Source: Torymus aiolomorphi
Taxonomy: Eukaryota > Arthropoda > Insecta > Hymenoptera > Torymidae
DNA: 64,000 nucleotides
Reading direction: 5' to 3'
Assembly (NCBI GenBank): GCA_036365515.1
Contig: CM070873.1
Location: 85,829,948-85,893,947 of the forward strand
In this document: positions 35,968 to 47,499 of the stretch, one piece after another
Layout: every line of letters begins with the position of its first letter
Numbering within the stretch: position 1 is the first letter of the stretch
Position numbers and translations under genes: made by a program
The notes under the pieces: model-generated
Databases searched by the model: none
Told to the model about the DNA's origin: nothing
What the model saw: only the letters and a program-made list of their open reading frames with translations

Positions 35968-36037
35968 AAATTATAATTAAAAAAGTTATATGCATAAATT
36001 ATAACATTCTTCATACAATACAAATAAGTGATAAATA

Positions 36038-36308
36038 CACTGAAAAAAATTTGGCACGGCGTTTGTTTCCATCACAGTTCGTCAGCGCCCCCTTCGCTGC
36101 GTGTGTCAGACCACCCACTTTTGACACAGCGTTTGTCCCGAACGGGACAGGAGCTGTGCCAGTACGGGGCGGGCGACGCTTTTACGGTACAGGAGCGGTG
36201 CCAGTACGGGGCAGGAGATGTGCCGAATCGCGGTACAACATTCTACCCTACTTTCGGCATAGCGTATGTACTCATCGGGTCAGCTGGAGTGCCAAATTTT
36301 TTTCAGTG
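36038..36308. mobile_element. MITE with CACTGAAAAAAATTTGG ends, copy A
   Basis: A perfect 20-base terminal inverted repeat CACTGAAAAAAATTTGGCAC and its inverse. Flanking sequence is TA on both sides; up to six bases (TAAATA) could be duplicated. The GC-rich interior repeats GTGCCAGTACGGGGC (36156 and 36198). CACTR termini with a 2-3 bp duplication are typical of the CACTA/EnSpm group, so membership is plausible. No coding capacity. Confidence 0.8.
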
Positions 36309-37236
36309 TAAATATTATAATAAATTTGCATCAAAATAATGATTACAACTAACTAACCTTTGTATTAATTCAATTTTGTATAATTTTTGAATTTCACTAT
36401 TTCAATCAAAATTATAAAAAATAATTTTTTGTAATAAATAAATATTAAATATTACTCATTAAACATTCTGCCTTAAATTTTATATACAAATTATTAAATT
36501 TCAGATAATTGTATTGAATTTTGAACTGTATAAAAAAATAGTATTTTGTTACGTGACAATCTTTATTAACTAAAACTTATTTTCAATAAATATTTTTTCA
36601 TATATTTTTGTGCTGTTGCGTCTATTTTTAGACCGTCGAAGTTGAGATAGTGTGTTTAATATTCAGATAGGAGACTGCTGCATATCGTAGATTTTGCACC
36701 ACTTCAGTAAAGTGAGAGAGGTAATCCCTTATATAAATTGAGCATTCGAGATAATCTATTTTGCCCTCGAACGATCTCGAAATCTCGAATAATCGAATTC
36801 GTCTCGAATCTCGAAAGGAGAGAAACAAAAGACGAAACAGTGGCGCGCGTAGCGCGCTGATTAACGCTAGTTTGAATATATTTTCGGTATTTAAACTAAG
36901 GAAATTTCATATAAATATCTGAAATATATTCAATTACAAGGTGATGTTCAACCAACACAGTAAAAAAAATAATTGGATAGAGTACGGAAAAAGTATAGTT
37001 TAAGTTTTTTCAAAGTGAATTATCACTTATTCAAAAGTAAATTATTACTTTATTCTAAATTACTTTTTCACTTTTTCAAAAAATAGACTTTTCACTTATT
37101 CAAATAAGTCATGATAATTTTCACTTAAATAAAAAGTAAAAATTCACTTTTTATATAGGTGGTTACGAATTCACTTATTGAAAAAGTTAATATGCACTTT
37201 TTCTAAGTGCACGATTATGTACTTGCCCAATAAGTA

Positions 37237-37611
37237 TATATCGACGGCTGAGCGGAACAAGGTCGTATCTCGGCGCATGGACGAAGACATCCGTATCTCA
37301 GCGCGCGGACGAAGAACGCCGTATCTCACCGCGCGGATGAAGAACATCGTATCTCACCGCGCGGTTGAAGAACGTCGTATCTCGGCGCTCTTACGGCCAG
37401 TATACGGCGCGATACGACGTTCTTCGTCCGCGCGGTGAGATACGATGTTCTTCATCCGCGTGGTGAGATATGAGGTTCTTCATCCCCGCGGTGAGATGCG
37501 ACGTTCTTCATTGGCGCGGTGAAATACGATGTTCTTCATCCGCGCGGTGAGATACGACGTTCTTCGACCGCGCGGTGAGATACGACCTTGTTCCGCTCAG
37601 CCGTCGATATA
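37237..37611. mobile_element. Hairpin element whose arms are tandem 28-bp repeats
   Basis: Outer ends TATATCGACGGCTGAGCGG and its exact inverse. The left arm has four 28-bp units beginning GTATCTC (37265, 37293, 37321, 37349). The right arm has six inverted units beginning mostly GATAC (37411, 37439, 37467, 37495, 37523, 37551). The unit core is CACCGCGCGG followed by ATGAAGAAC. The turn is CGGCGCTCTTACGGCCAG (37383-37400). The array is far richer in GC than the surrounding AAGTGAAA-type DNA. The unequal unit number shows that the arms expanded independently. Resembles in plan the Foldback/Galileo elements of Drosophila; relationship not shown. Confidence 0.85.
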
Positions 37612-37659
37612 CACTTAAAATAAGTGATATTTCACTTATCTTACTTTAGAGAGTACTAG

Positions 37660-38320
37660 CTTAAATTGTCAGAAATTATAACTTTTATACTACATTTAAT
37701 TCTTCGAATTTTTTATTTCACACTCTAATCATTTTTCCAAGTAACGCTTATAATTATTTCTGTGTTCATGATAAATTTTATTAAAATTTATTCTTTAGAA
37801 ATCTAAGAAAATTTCTTATAAGCATAGGAAAACAGTTACTTATTTCAGTCTATGTTTTCTCACTGCTATAATATTTCTCTTTGTGGAAGTACTTGCTTCG
37901 GTTTGTGTATATTCGTAAACTTATTTGTGTTTACCATACAATTTATATGTAAAGTACACAAATAGGTTCAGACGCGCAAACACGGCGTATAGTATACTTA
38001 AGTTTTTTAGATAAGATAGTACATTAAAGTACCAAGAAAAGCGCCCGTACCACGTAATTTCGTATTCCGTAAAGTTGCAATGTTTAACATGGAAAATATC
38101 GCACGGGGCGCTTGGAACGTAACTTGTTCGCAGCTAGCTCTACAATTCCTCCATTTATTGTTATATTAGCAAAAGTCCTGAGAATAAAATGAAAAAAGAA
38201 AAAGAGCATTTGTCCGTAAATTTGAAAAAGTCAAGGGAAGATATCAAAACTAGTGCAACTAATTAAAATCGTGCGACCACAACTTTTGTCCGTATTATAA
38301 GACAAATAGAAGAGATAGTC
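37660..38320. other. AT-rich spacer, nothing recognised
   Basis: No repeat or coding frame seen. Confidence 0.4.
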
Positions 38321-38820
38321 CGCATCCATAGCGCGATTTCCAGGGTCCACTAGGCCGGAGAGTTTCACGCGCGCAGCAATATTTGTCCTATAACTTGTAC
38401 ATGTTTAGGCATCACAGGCGCGAGCGCGCGACAACATCATATGTATCGGCGCGCTACATAACGTAACTCTGAAACGCAGGCGTGACCCGTCACGCCGGCG
38501 CGCAGCCGCGAGTTGGATAACTTCTGGCGCGCTCACTGCGGGCAAAAGGAAAAGTGGCTAACCTACAAACCTCCGCGGCCGAGCGCAAAACCATCGCTCG
38601 CGCTATGGCTGCTGGTAGCAGCAACATCACACGCGTAGGCCGCCGCCGCGGCAAAGTTTTTCTCGATCCCCCTCTAGGAGGCCCCTTTTCCTTTCCTTTT
38701 CCTCTCGGCGCCAGTTGCGCCGGCAGCTCGTTCTCCGCTAACTTGCTGCGGGGATTTTACCATGGCGCTGGTGACCGCATCGCTGCCTGCTCGCTGCCGG
38801 GAATTATGTCTGCGTGATTT
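38320..38820. other. CpG-rich island 11
   Basis: GC-rich block with GGCGCGCAGCCGCGAG near 38497 and GTAGGCCGCCGCCGCGGC near 38634. The 87-codon frame at 38554-38817 lacks any domain I know. Confidence 0.4.
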
Positions 38821-39870
38821 TATAATCGCTGCTTCGTTTTAATTATTCTGCATTCTATCTCGGATATGACTGCGTGTGATTTCATGGGAATATTAATCGC
38901 TACATGGCATATCCCATTTTCGCCCAGATTTTTAATAAAAGACAGTATTTTTCAATGCTGAAAAGAGCTCGATACGGGTTTCTCCCTTCTGTCGATGCCA
39001 CTGCAGTGTGCGATGCATGTACACACAGAGATACACCCATTGCGAGCGTAGCGGTGAATTGCGAAACCTGTTCCGTCGGACTAATCCTGGAAAAAGGTTG
39101 CCGATGACGTGAGCGCGCGTATGAGGAAGAGTAACGGGAAGATGTGCTACCTCGCGCCGAGAGATCTTATACACTTTTATCTGATCATCTTAAAAATTTT
39201 AAAAGAATTTATTTTTTCAAAAAGAAAATAAGAACGATTATATTTTCTCTGACAGATATAGATATGCAGTTGAGTCATTAGATGAATGTCACTTTAAAAC
39301 ACTTTTTTTTATGAACGTATGATATTGATCATGTAATGACAAAATAATCGAATAATTAAGTGTGTAGCTTATACTTTTCGTTCATTTTAGCTTGTACTAT
39401 CCACGCAACAATAAACGCTGCAAAGTATGTAAAAATTTTAAATGAAACTAGCAATGAACACTGAAAAAGGTGACGACTGCATAATAATTTTTTCTGTGGT
39501 CCTATAGCAATACACCGAGACGATAAAAGGCGAGTCATTAGTTGACACAAAACGATTACCAGTCGAAAAAAAGTACATTTCGTCATCGAGACGCCAGGAC
39601 ACGTAACTCCCTAATCTAAAATCTCAAACTCACTTTTATCGAGGCACCTAGATTTTCGTGTGTAACCTGCCCACATTGACACTTTTTCCTCTCCTACGTG
39701 TATGTATATGTGTACGCGTGTAGAGGCTCGCGAAGCCCACGTTCACTTTTCTCGTCCCGCTGAAAAAAGTCGATGGGACACACATAAATCCACACGTAAC
39801 AGCTGCGCATTTGAATAAAAAGCTAATAGAACATAATAAGTCGCGCTCGCTCGGCTCGTAGTTATATTAT
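38820..39870. other. Mixed spacer, nothing recognised
   Basis: Unique-looking DNA; short overlapping frames only. Confidence 0.4.
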
Positions 39871-40110
39871 ACATTCTCGATAAAACACAGCGGCGCGCGT
39901 GCGCGCGTAATATAAAGCCATTAACGTGCTCTCGCGGGCGTAATGAAAGGGAACCTTTTACGTAACTTTCTCCCGGCCGCCGCGATCCAAATACGCCTCG
40001 CGAGCGCGCGCGCATCCTCCATCCGGATTTATTTGCGCGCTTGCATCTGAGACCCAATGACACACATTTCGCGCGCCAACGGGATAACGCGCGCGCACGG
40101 CGAAAGTGAC
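39870..40110. other. CpG-rich island 12
   Basis: GGCGCGCGTGCGCGCG near 39892 and CGCGAGCGCGCGCGC near 39997; contains TTACGTAA at 39958-39965. Confidence 0.4.
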
Positions 40111-41140
40111 GGAGAACACGTATGTATGTACACTTTTAATTCTGCATAAGTGGGAGTAACTGGTTTTATAGAAAAAAATCCAATATTCGATGACAATCTA
40201 CACTTTATCTACTAGACTTGACTGCATTTTTTACTATATGCTTTTCGGTTTTATCTATACGTGTTATGTATACGGTAAGCAAAAATTAATCCCTAATTAA
40301 TCCTATAAATTTAACATTTTTCTCAGTTCATGTTTACGACTTTAAATTTTTAAATTTGTATCATAATAAATGTAACTATACTGATACGGAAATTCTATAC
40401 TAAGTAACAACTTGGAGGTCGATTGCTGTGAAAAATTAACGAGTACAAATTTGTTATAAATGTAGTCAAACAAAAATTGCCCGATAAGCATCACAATGTT
40501 TGGTAGTAACTGTTATGATTTAAGTGTACAAATTTTTGTTTTTTAAATATGCTTATTGAGGTCAGAACGACACCCAATAAATGGTTACATGGAATTTAAA
40601 CATACGCTTTTTTAAAAAAATTACTATTAATTGATAGTGCATGATTAATTACTCAAGTAAGTAAACGATTACAACTACTTTTCTATACTGCATAAAAAGA
40701 AATATTCCAACAAATTCAATAGTAAGTACGGAAACGTTTATTGAAAAAAAAGTTATTTGGCATTCCAATGAATATGTAGCAGTATCGAAGGACGCTTTGT
40801 AATCGAATTAAGTAGCAAGTTTCACGAGATGTTGATAATTGTTTCTTTTGTAAATAACAATAATGTTTATACGAAGAAGGTGCTGACACGAAACACTGAC
40901 ATTCATTTTGCGTAGCCAATAATTCCCGAATGTGCGTCAGAATTGTTCAATTTTTGTAACCATACCGACCGCAAAAACATGTTTATGAGGATGACGTTTT
41001 AACAGTACAGATAATTTTAATAAAAACTGATAACATGAAAAGTTTGAAAGTTTACGTTCACAAGTAAAAGAACTAAATAAATCGCCAGCCGCAAATCATT
41101 AGTGCATTACAAGGTGAATGTGCAGCCGAAGAAGCATCCA
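40110..41140. other. AT-rich spacer, nothing recognised
   Basis: No repeat or gene recognised. Confidence 0.4.
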
Positions 41141-42060
41141 TTTGGCCCGCGGGCTGTGGCGGGTGTCGCGGCGTCCGCGTGAACCGGTTCCGCGCTCTCG
41201 CGAGCGAAAAATTGCCAGTCATAGGAAATTCCGTGTGCGAAGTCGAAAGTGATATATCATATGCCCCTTCCCCGGTGGCTAAGGACGCCGGTATGGCGAA
41301 CTTTCTTCTCGCTCGCGCTTGCCTTTCTCCTTCCGTCTTGTCTGCACGCCGCCGCCACGCGAATCCGCGATAAGTGTGTCAGTGGGCCTCGACGAGTTGT
41401 TATGTCAATCGCGACTACTGCGCGAGTCAGCGAGAGTGAGAGAGATAAAAGCAGAAAAGAGATTCACTTTCGTCGCTGCTCTAGCCGCAGAGATTTCCGC
41501 TCTATACCAAATGAGTTCGAGCGTTTTTCTGCAGCTAAACTGGACCCATGCAAAGTATGTAACGGAAAAAATTTGGTTTACTATATTATGCCCACCAGTG
41601 AGCGGGGTGTTGACGTAAATTGAATTTCTCTTTATGAAAAAGCGGATGAATAAAGTAATTCCCAGATTTATGAGGAATAACGGAATATTCAATTACACGT
41701 GGCGATAGAGAAAAAAAGTCAGCCAGGAGCCACACACCGAATTAGACAATTGATTCGTCTACGGGGCATGGCCTATTCTCTTTCTTTTTCCTCCCAAAAG
41801 CCGCGCGCTAGATTCAGCCGTATATTTTCGCTCGCACACAATAGAACGCGCGCCGCCCGCTCGCGGACAATTAAGCGCGTGCGCGCGGGCGCCGTGTATG
41901 TAGCCCCGAAAAAAGAGGCGATAGTATCGGGCGACTCGCCTCGACGCCTCTCTCAAAAAAAACGAAAGTTCGCCCGCGCGTCCTATGCGTATTCCGCCGG
42001 TGTACACGGCGCGAGTTTCACCCGCGAGCAATAACGTGCGAGAATAAAGTTCGGCGGGTT
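41140..42060. other. CpG-rich island 13
   Basis: GC-rich blocks at 41145-41480 and 41800-42040, with overlapping frames on both strands (up to 124 codons) and no domain. Confidence 0.4.
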
Positions 42061-42090
42061 CTACTGGATTTCACCGAATTTTCGACGAAC

Positions 42091-42106
42091 GGGGGGGGGG
42101 GGGGGG
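42091..42106. repeat. Poly(G) run of 16
   Basis: Sixteen consecutive G bases. Such a tract can form a G-quadruplex. No TCCAAAGTTT motif follows, so it is not an end of the G-run foldback family at 9600 and 58821. Confidence 0.9.
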
Positions 42107-42469
42107 TGATTAAATCACGCGAGATGCTATCGCTTTGATTAACGAGCAGAGCGCGCGCATACTTTCGACTTGTTTGCCGAATTGTTGCGGGAAGGAGGCG
42201 AGATTTCACAGAGTTTTGGGCAAATTTGCTTAAACTTTCCGAAGGCTATTTTGGGCACCAGTGGCTGGCTGATATATACTCTTACGGGCGGACGTGTCTT
42301 ACCGGAACCGGCATGTATCTACTGCAGTGACGCTTTAAAAGTAATCTTGGTTATTTCCATAAATACATAGTACCGCGATGAATTCATGGTCCTACAAAAT
42401 TAAAATAGATATAATAATCGTATTTTATGATGTAACGGAATGGAGGAGTATAGATAGAAGGCTTAAAGT

Positions 42470-43290
42470 TACAGCGGTTCGAAGACAATGTTCATCACGT
42501 GTAGCACGAAAAGTGCAACGCTCCCGCAATTACGCGCGAAAATCCGCGCGCAGTCGTAATAGCTCGCGAGAGAGGCGATCGTCGGATCGTCGCGCTCCGC
42601 ACGACAGACAGACAAATCGCGCACAAAGCCATAGCTGCAGCGAGTCTCCATGGCGCTTTAGAATGCGCTGCTATATACCTAGATATACACGAGCGCGCTC
42701 GCGCTTGCCACGGGCTATGGGCTACGTAGTCGTCGAGCGCTGAAAAAGTGAAACTCGCGGCTCGGCTGCGCGTGTAACCTAGAAATGGCTAAGCGGTGCT
42801 CAACTCGGCTCGCCTTCCTCTCTTTTCACTCGGAGCGGCGCGTTACTGCACGACGTAATCGCCACTTTTACTGCCTTTGCGCTTGCGGCCCGCGTATCCT
42901 CCCCGTTTCTTTTCATTCTTTTTTTCTCTTCTCATTCTCTCGCACCTTCTTTTTCCTTCGCCCGTGCAGCGTTTTTTTGCCATTTTCGTGACTATTATGC
43001 TCCGACTGGCTTTACACAACGGCGACGACGACGACTCGTCCTCTTACGTAATTTACGCAATTTGTTTTTTCAATTTGAATGCGTACGCACACGGCGTTCC
43101 GCTGTCGTTTTCTTTCCTTTTTCCCGTGCCTTTCGCTAGGCGCGCGCTCGCGCGAAGCGATGCACGCACACGCGAGAGGCACGAATTTTTGCTGAACTAC
43201 GTCATGCGGCACTCTGGGATTTGTATGGAGAGACTACCGACTCAATGGGGCGTACTACTGCAGAGGTTTCGTCTGCGAGATGTTTGGTTG
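42470..43290. other. CpG-rich island 14 with paired bZIP-like sites
   Basis: GC-rich block. At 43044-43061 TTACGTAATTTACGCAAT joins a PAR-bZIP palindrome and a C/EBP-type half-palindrome. Frames up to 151 codons (42877-43332) have no recognised domain and overlap an opposite-strand frame. Confidence 0.4.
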
Positions 43291-43870
43291 GATTGCGTGA
43301 ATGTGTATATACTTTGCAAAGAGGCAAAGTGATTTTTTTTTTAAGATTCAACAGACAACGTGTATATAAGAACTTGTTTTTAGTTAATTTCAAGAAATCA
43401 TTTTCTCCGTGTTTATACAGAAATTATTCAAAGTTATAAGTGGCTATAGAAAGTACTTCATTTTTACGAAGCAAAACTTGAAGTAAAACTTATTTAGCGA
43501 GTTGCTGTCGTACTCGAAACTTAGAAATTCTCCAAATAGCCAACGTATCGTTAATACCATCAATCAACGGGGAATTTCGTTGGATATTCGATCGGCAGCA
43601 GGACATTAGAGAGGCGCCCCCGGGTCTACTTTCTATAAAATTCGGGCGTCCCGGACACTTATATTCCTCTGCTTTTCTCTTTTAACTTTCGTAGATAAGC
43701 CGTGTCTGCGGGTACATATTTAACTTTGTCCGCTACCCAAGACTCCTTTTGGCGCGTTTGTCACTTGAAGTGCTCACAACCGTTGTTACATTGCACTTTA
43801 GCTAGCTGTAGAATGAAGTCGAGTGAAGAGCTGTAATCGAGAATTAAGAGCCAAAGCTCTTTCATTTGAT
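43290..43870. other. Spacer, nothing recognised
   Basis: Unique-looking DNA with no feature. Confidence 0.4.
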
Positions 43871-44510
43871 CGATACCTTGGTCGACTTTTACTTTTAGTC
43901 TGTAAGAAAGGAAGCTCTTGGAGCAAGCACAATGCCCGCGAGATCAGAGCAAAGCTGCGGCGCGCGTTTCCGGTTGAGAGCCCCTTGCTCGCGTACTTGC
44001 GGCAAAGTGCGCTCTCCGCTCCTCTAAGCACAGCACGAGAGGCCCAACGAGATATACGAAAGGAGCGACGACGAAGCGCGAATAAGAGAGAGATGGATGG
44101 ATCCTATGCGGAGCCGACGCTGCGGGATATTATATACTACTTAGTGAAAGTAGCGAACGGCCGACTGCAGCGCCAAGGACCAAGGCCGGCCGCTTATACA
44201 ACTGTACAATAAAAGCAGCGAGAGTCTGCAGCGCACGCTGCTTGTATATATGTATACATGTGTGTATATATATATAGCGACGCCACCGCCGATCGCCTGT
44301 GCCGTAACAGCAATTACCCTCTCGCACTCTCTCTCTCTCTCTCTCTCTCGCTCTTTCTACGCGTGTAATACGTCACGCGCGAGCGTATACTTACTTACTT
44401 GGATATATGCCGCTGCAATCTCGCGCACTCGGAAGCTTCCCGGGCGCTTCTTGCAAGACATTTTTTCCGAATCGCGATCATTTGCACTCGCTCTGGTATA
44501 ATCTTATATA
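43870..44510. other. CpG-rich island 15 with CT tract
   Basis: GC-rich block with a (CT)n run at 44326-44349, equivalent to GAGAG sites on the opposite strand, and a TATATGTATACATGTG stretch near 44247. The 129-codon frame at 43823-44212 has no known domain. Confidence 0.4.
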
Positions 44511-46365
44511 TTGTAGGCTGGATTTCCACCCGAATCTATATACACGGATAAAGCCTTTGTGCGAAAAATTTAGGTCAACCCGATGTTGTTATGATGAATT
44601 TGTAAAGGCTCTGCGGCGCAGCGGCGGCGCACTTCGCTAGACTAGAAAGTGAATCGTAGGCGGCAGTTGACCCAAAATAAAGCAGAAGATGGATGAACGC
44701 CGTATCTTCTTATGCTGATGGTATCTCCAGCCGTCACGTGATGCTGTTATCACGTTGTACTGCATAAAAAGGTACACCGATGTTGAAACCCACACAAATA
44801 TCTCATTTATTTCGCTGCCGCAGTTGAATAAACGGCTGGGGTAAAACGGACTCTTGAATGTTCTTAACAACGTTCGTCATTTATACGTGTCTGAAATGGA
44901 AAAAGGAATAGTTTCATCTACGCTCAGATGGGTATTCTGATTCGTTAATTTCAATTCCTCACCGTATTATTTTCTCGGGATAATATGTCTTACCTACTGT
45001 GAACAATTTTGAGCTATGGTCGTATAATTATTCTTTCAATTGAAATGTCGTATTTATTCTTGAAAATATAGTATTTAAAATAATAATAATAATTTAATTT
45101 TAAAGTCATTGTTTTTATCAAGCACTTTATTACTATGACAATCAAAGTATGAAAGAGTTAAAAATCTGAGGCAATAATATGTATGGAATGTGAACCATTA
45201 TGAATAATCTCTGTGAATCTCAAACGTTGATATGATAGTTTCCTTATAATAATCCTCTTATCATTCCTTAAAAGGAAATTTCACTTGAGAGGTAATTAAA
45301 GAATTTAGGGAAAATATTGAAATTTCAATCTTTTCTTTTGCTTCCTAAATTAAAAATTTAGTTATAAGCAACAGTACTTATATAACAAATAAATAACATA
45401 TAAAATTTAAATATATTTATCTTTTCAACATTAATACATAAAACGTTTATAATACATTTATAAGTTTGAGAAATGATTCATAATGCTATCTGATTATAAT
45501 ACATTCATAATTTGAGAAAAGGTTCATTTTAACTTGCTTCACAAATTTCTGTGTAACCCACTTATTTGCAAGCATTCATAACTTCAATCGATGAATGAAT
45601 CATGGAAAGTGTTCCGGGAGGAAACTGTTTATACTCTCCCCTTCTCGATTCTTGCAGAAATGTTGTACATCTCCTTTAGATCCCGTTTTTGTCCTTCTCA
45701 ATTGGCCCATTATTGTGAAGAAAAACCGCGCTTTCAATACACTCTCCCGCGCGTTAAAGCAGCGATCCGAACGTGCGTGCCCCAACACATGCCAATTAAG
45801 AGGCACGTGTTGTTGTTGCTGTTGTTGTTATTGTTGAGCACAATTCTCCCGTATCGACGCTGTCTTTTAATAGACAGCTCGTGATAAATTCGCGCTCGGC
45901 ATACATTATGAGCCCGCGGAGACTCTGTTTTTCCAAGGCGCGCTTAATAACTGGTTTCGGTGTGCCTGTAGATGTGGATCTCGATAACGATCGGTAACGG
46001 CTATTGACTGTTTATAAAAAGAAGTGAATGGATATAGTCTGAAGGGTAAAAATAAATGCAGAAGTAACTGATCGTAGCTGTAAATAAGTCACTTTTCACA
46101 TAACGAGAAAGATACTGCGTCATGCCTTCAGCTTTTCATAAGAAAGATGGTATGTTATCATCGAGTCGTGATATTTTTTTATCCCTATATACATATGTAA
46201 AATACAATACCTCAATTGTCGGTTTCTTGTAAAACTTCTCACAAAAGCAAGAGCTACGGCAATTCAAAGTTGAAAGTACAATACGTCAGACTTGGTGAAA
46301 CGAAAAAAATTTTGTGAAAATCACTATGATCGTTAAAACTCGCGTCTATAATGGTCAATCAAAAT
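44510..46365. other. AT-rich spacer with a TTG tract
   Basis: No gene recognised. A (TTG)n run with interruptions lies at 45808-45835, inside overlapping 80-97 codon frames that translate it as poly-Leu or poly-Cys; these look spurious. Confidence 0.4.
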
Positions 46366-46645
46366 GCCCAAAAGCATTCTTGCGCGATAAGGCAGCGCGC
46401 AGTCGTTAAAGGCTGCAAAGAGAGAAGAGCAATTAGCCATAGAGTCCGTTTTCACCGGGCGACCGTAAAGTTCGCCCTCGGCGGAGCGAGCCCACGGGCT
46501 AGCCGCTACCGGCGCTAACAGCCGATAATAACGATAATGAGGTGGCCGCGGTACATCCTTTGCATGTCCCAAGACAATGGCGCCAATTGTAAGTATACGC
46601 GCGCTCTCGTCGCGACCGATTTCGACGGGATGCACAAGTCTTTTC
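46365..46645. other. CpG-rich island 16
   Basis: Short GC-rich block; the 104-codon minus-strand frame over it has no recognised domain. Confidence 0.35.
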
Positions 46646-47350
46646 ACTTGTACCCTTATTCTTTTCTACTCTCATCGTAGCGACTACTTATACTTAGTAT
46701 TTACGACGAGTAGATAAAATAATATATTATGGAGCAGAGTATTAAATTAAAAAAATTAATATGCTTCGTAAAACTCGTACGTATTGTATTCACTTTTTAT
46801 TTTAAAAATACGTATGAAAAACACGGCTTTACGAGACCAACATTGTTCCGGTAGTTCCTAAGGCATTATATATGAATATTTAAAAATATTATTTACCTTA
46901 CTTCAATTTTAAATGCTTTAAAACACATATTTTTACTAGTGATCTTCTTAATGATGAACTTACAGCAGTGGAAGGTACATCAAAACTTATACTAATAAAA
47001 ACTTTTAAACACGGACAAAAATTTCTTTGCAAACTTTACTATTTCTTACAGTAACGCTGGGACATGCTCGTCATGTGTAATTTTTACTATACTTTCTTTC
47101 GTCGAAAATTTTACTTTCTAAATAATAATTTTTATCATTTATAAAGCAAATTTTACTTTTTGAAATAGTAAGTCTTGTGACTTCTGAAACGAAATATCAT
47201 AATATCAGTAAAATTGTTTACAAAATCATAAAAATTACTATTTGAAAAAGTAAAACATGTAGCTACTACAGGAACGTGTAGTGGTTACTACAAGACATAT
47301 GGAGTGATTACATTATTAGTACAGTACACGTTTTATTGGTTTAATATGGA
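46645..47350. other. AT-rich spacer, possibly repeat-derived
   Basis: CAGTAACGCTGGGACATGCTCG at 47049 resembles TAGTAACATCGGGACATACTTG at 50786 inside the CACTG element there, and the following stretch is full of TTTACT/AGTAAA words. A decayed relative is possible but no boundaries are visible. Confidence 0.3.
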
Positions 47351-47351
47351 C

Positions 47352-47490
47352 GTGACTAGTATTACTAGAATAAATATGTAGTTATTACTACAACAATCGT
47401 GTATAGTCATTGGTTTAACTGGATGTGACCAGTATTACTACAGTAAATATGTAGTTATTACTACATCAATTCTGTGGTCATTACTGCATA
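47352..47490. repeat. Two-unit tandem repeat of about 73 bp
   Basis: Units begin GTGACTAGTATTACTAG at 47352 and GTGACCAGTATTACTAC at 47425 and share AATATGTAGTTATTACTACA. A partial earlier unit (ATTGGTTTAATATGGAC) ends at 47351. Confidence 0.75.
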
Positions 47491-47499
47491 ATCGTCTAG

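Larger units (their letters stand above)
34259..37655. mobile_element. Second giant inverted-repeat unit (ACTCTCTAAAG ends)
   Basis: Left TACTCTCTAAAGTTGAATAAGTG and right (inverse) TACTCTCTAAAGTAAGATAAGTG. Both subterminal regions (34270-34560 and 37010-37210) are crowded with the self-complementary words AAGTGAAA and TTTCACTT (for example 34277-34295). Between them lie a TTAA foldback, a tRNA-like sequence, a CACTG element and the tandem-armed hairpin. No transposase or polymerase frame was seen. Ends and architecture resemble the 25.6-32.2 kb unit. An alternative is two separate repeats in opposite orientation. Confidence 0.55.

Noticed and set aside
37237..37611. CRISPR-like appearance of regularly spaced repeats
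   Set aside because: The 28-bp units are contiguous with no spacers, invert at the centre, and the context is eukaryotic.
25617..37655. Maverick/Polinton or other large virus-like transposon
   Set aside because: Large inverted repeats invite this reading, but no polymerase, integrase or capsid-like frame is present and no 6-bp duplication with AG ends is seen.
42091..42106. End of a third G-run foldback element
   Set aside because: The G run is followed by TGATTAAATC rather than TCCAAAGTTTAGAC, and there is no inverted partner nearby.
44245..44280. TATA-box promoter at a TATATATATATAG stretch
   Set aside because: Part of a TA/TG simple repeat; no initiator at a convincing distance and no downstream gene.
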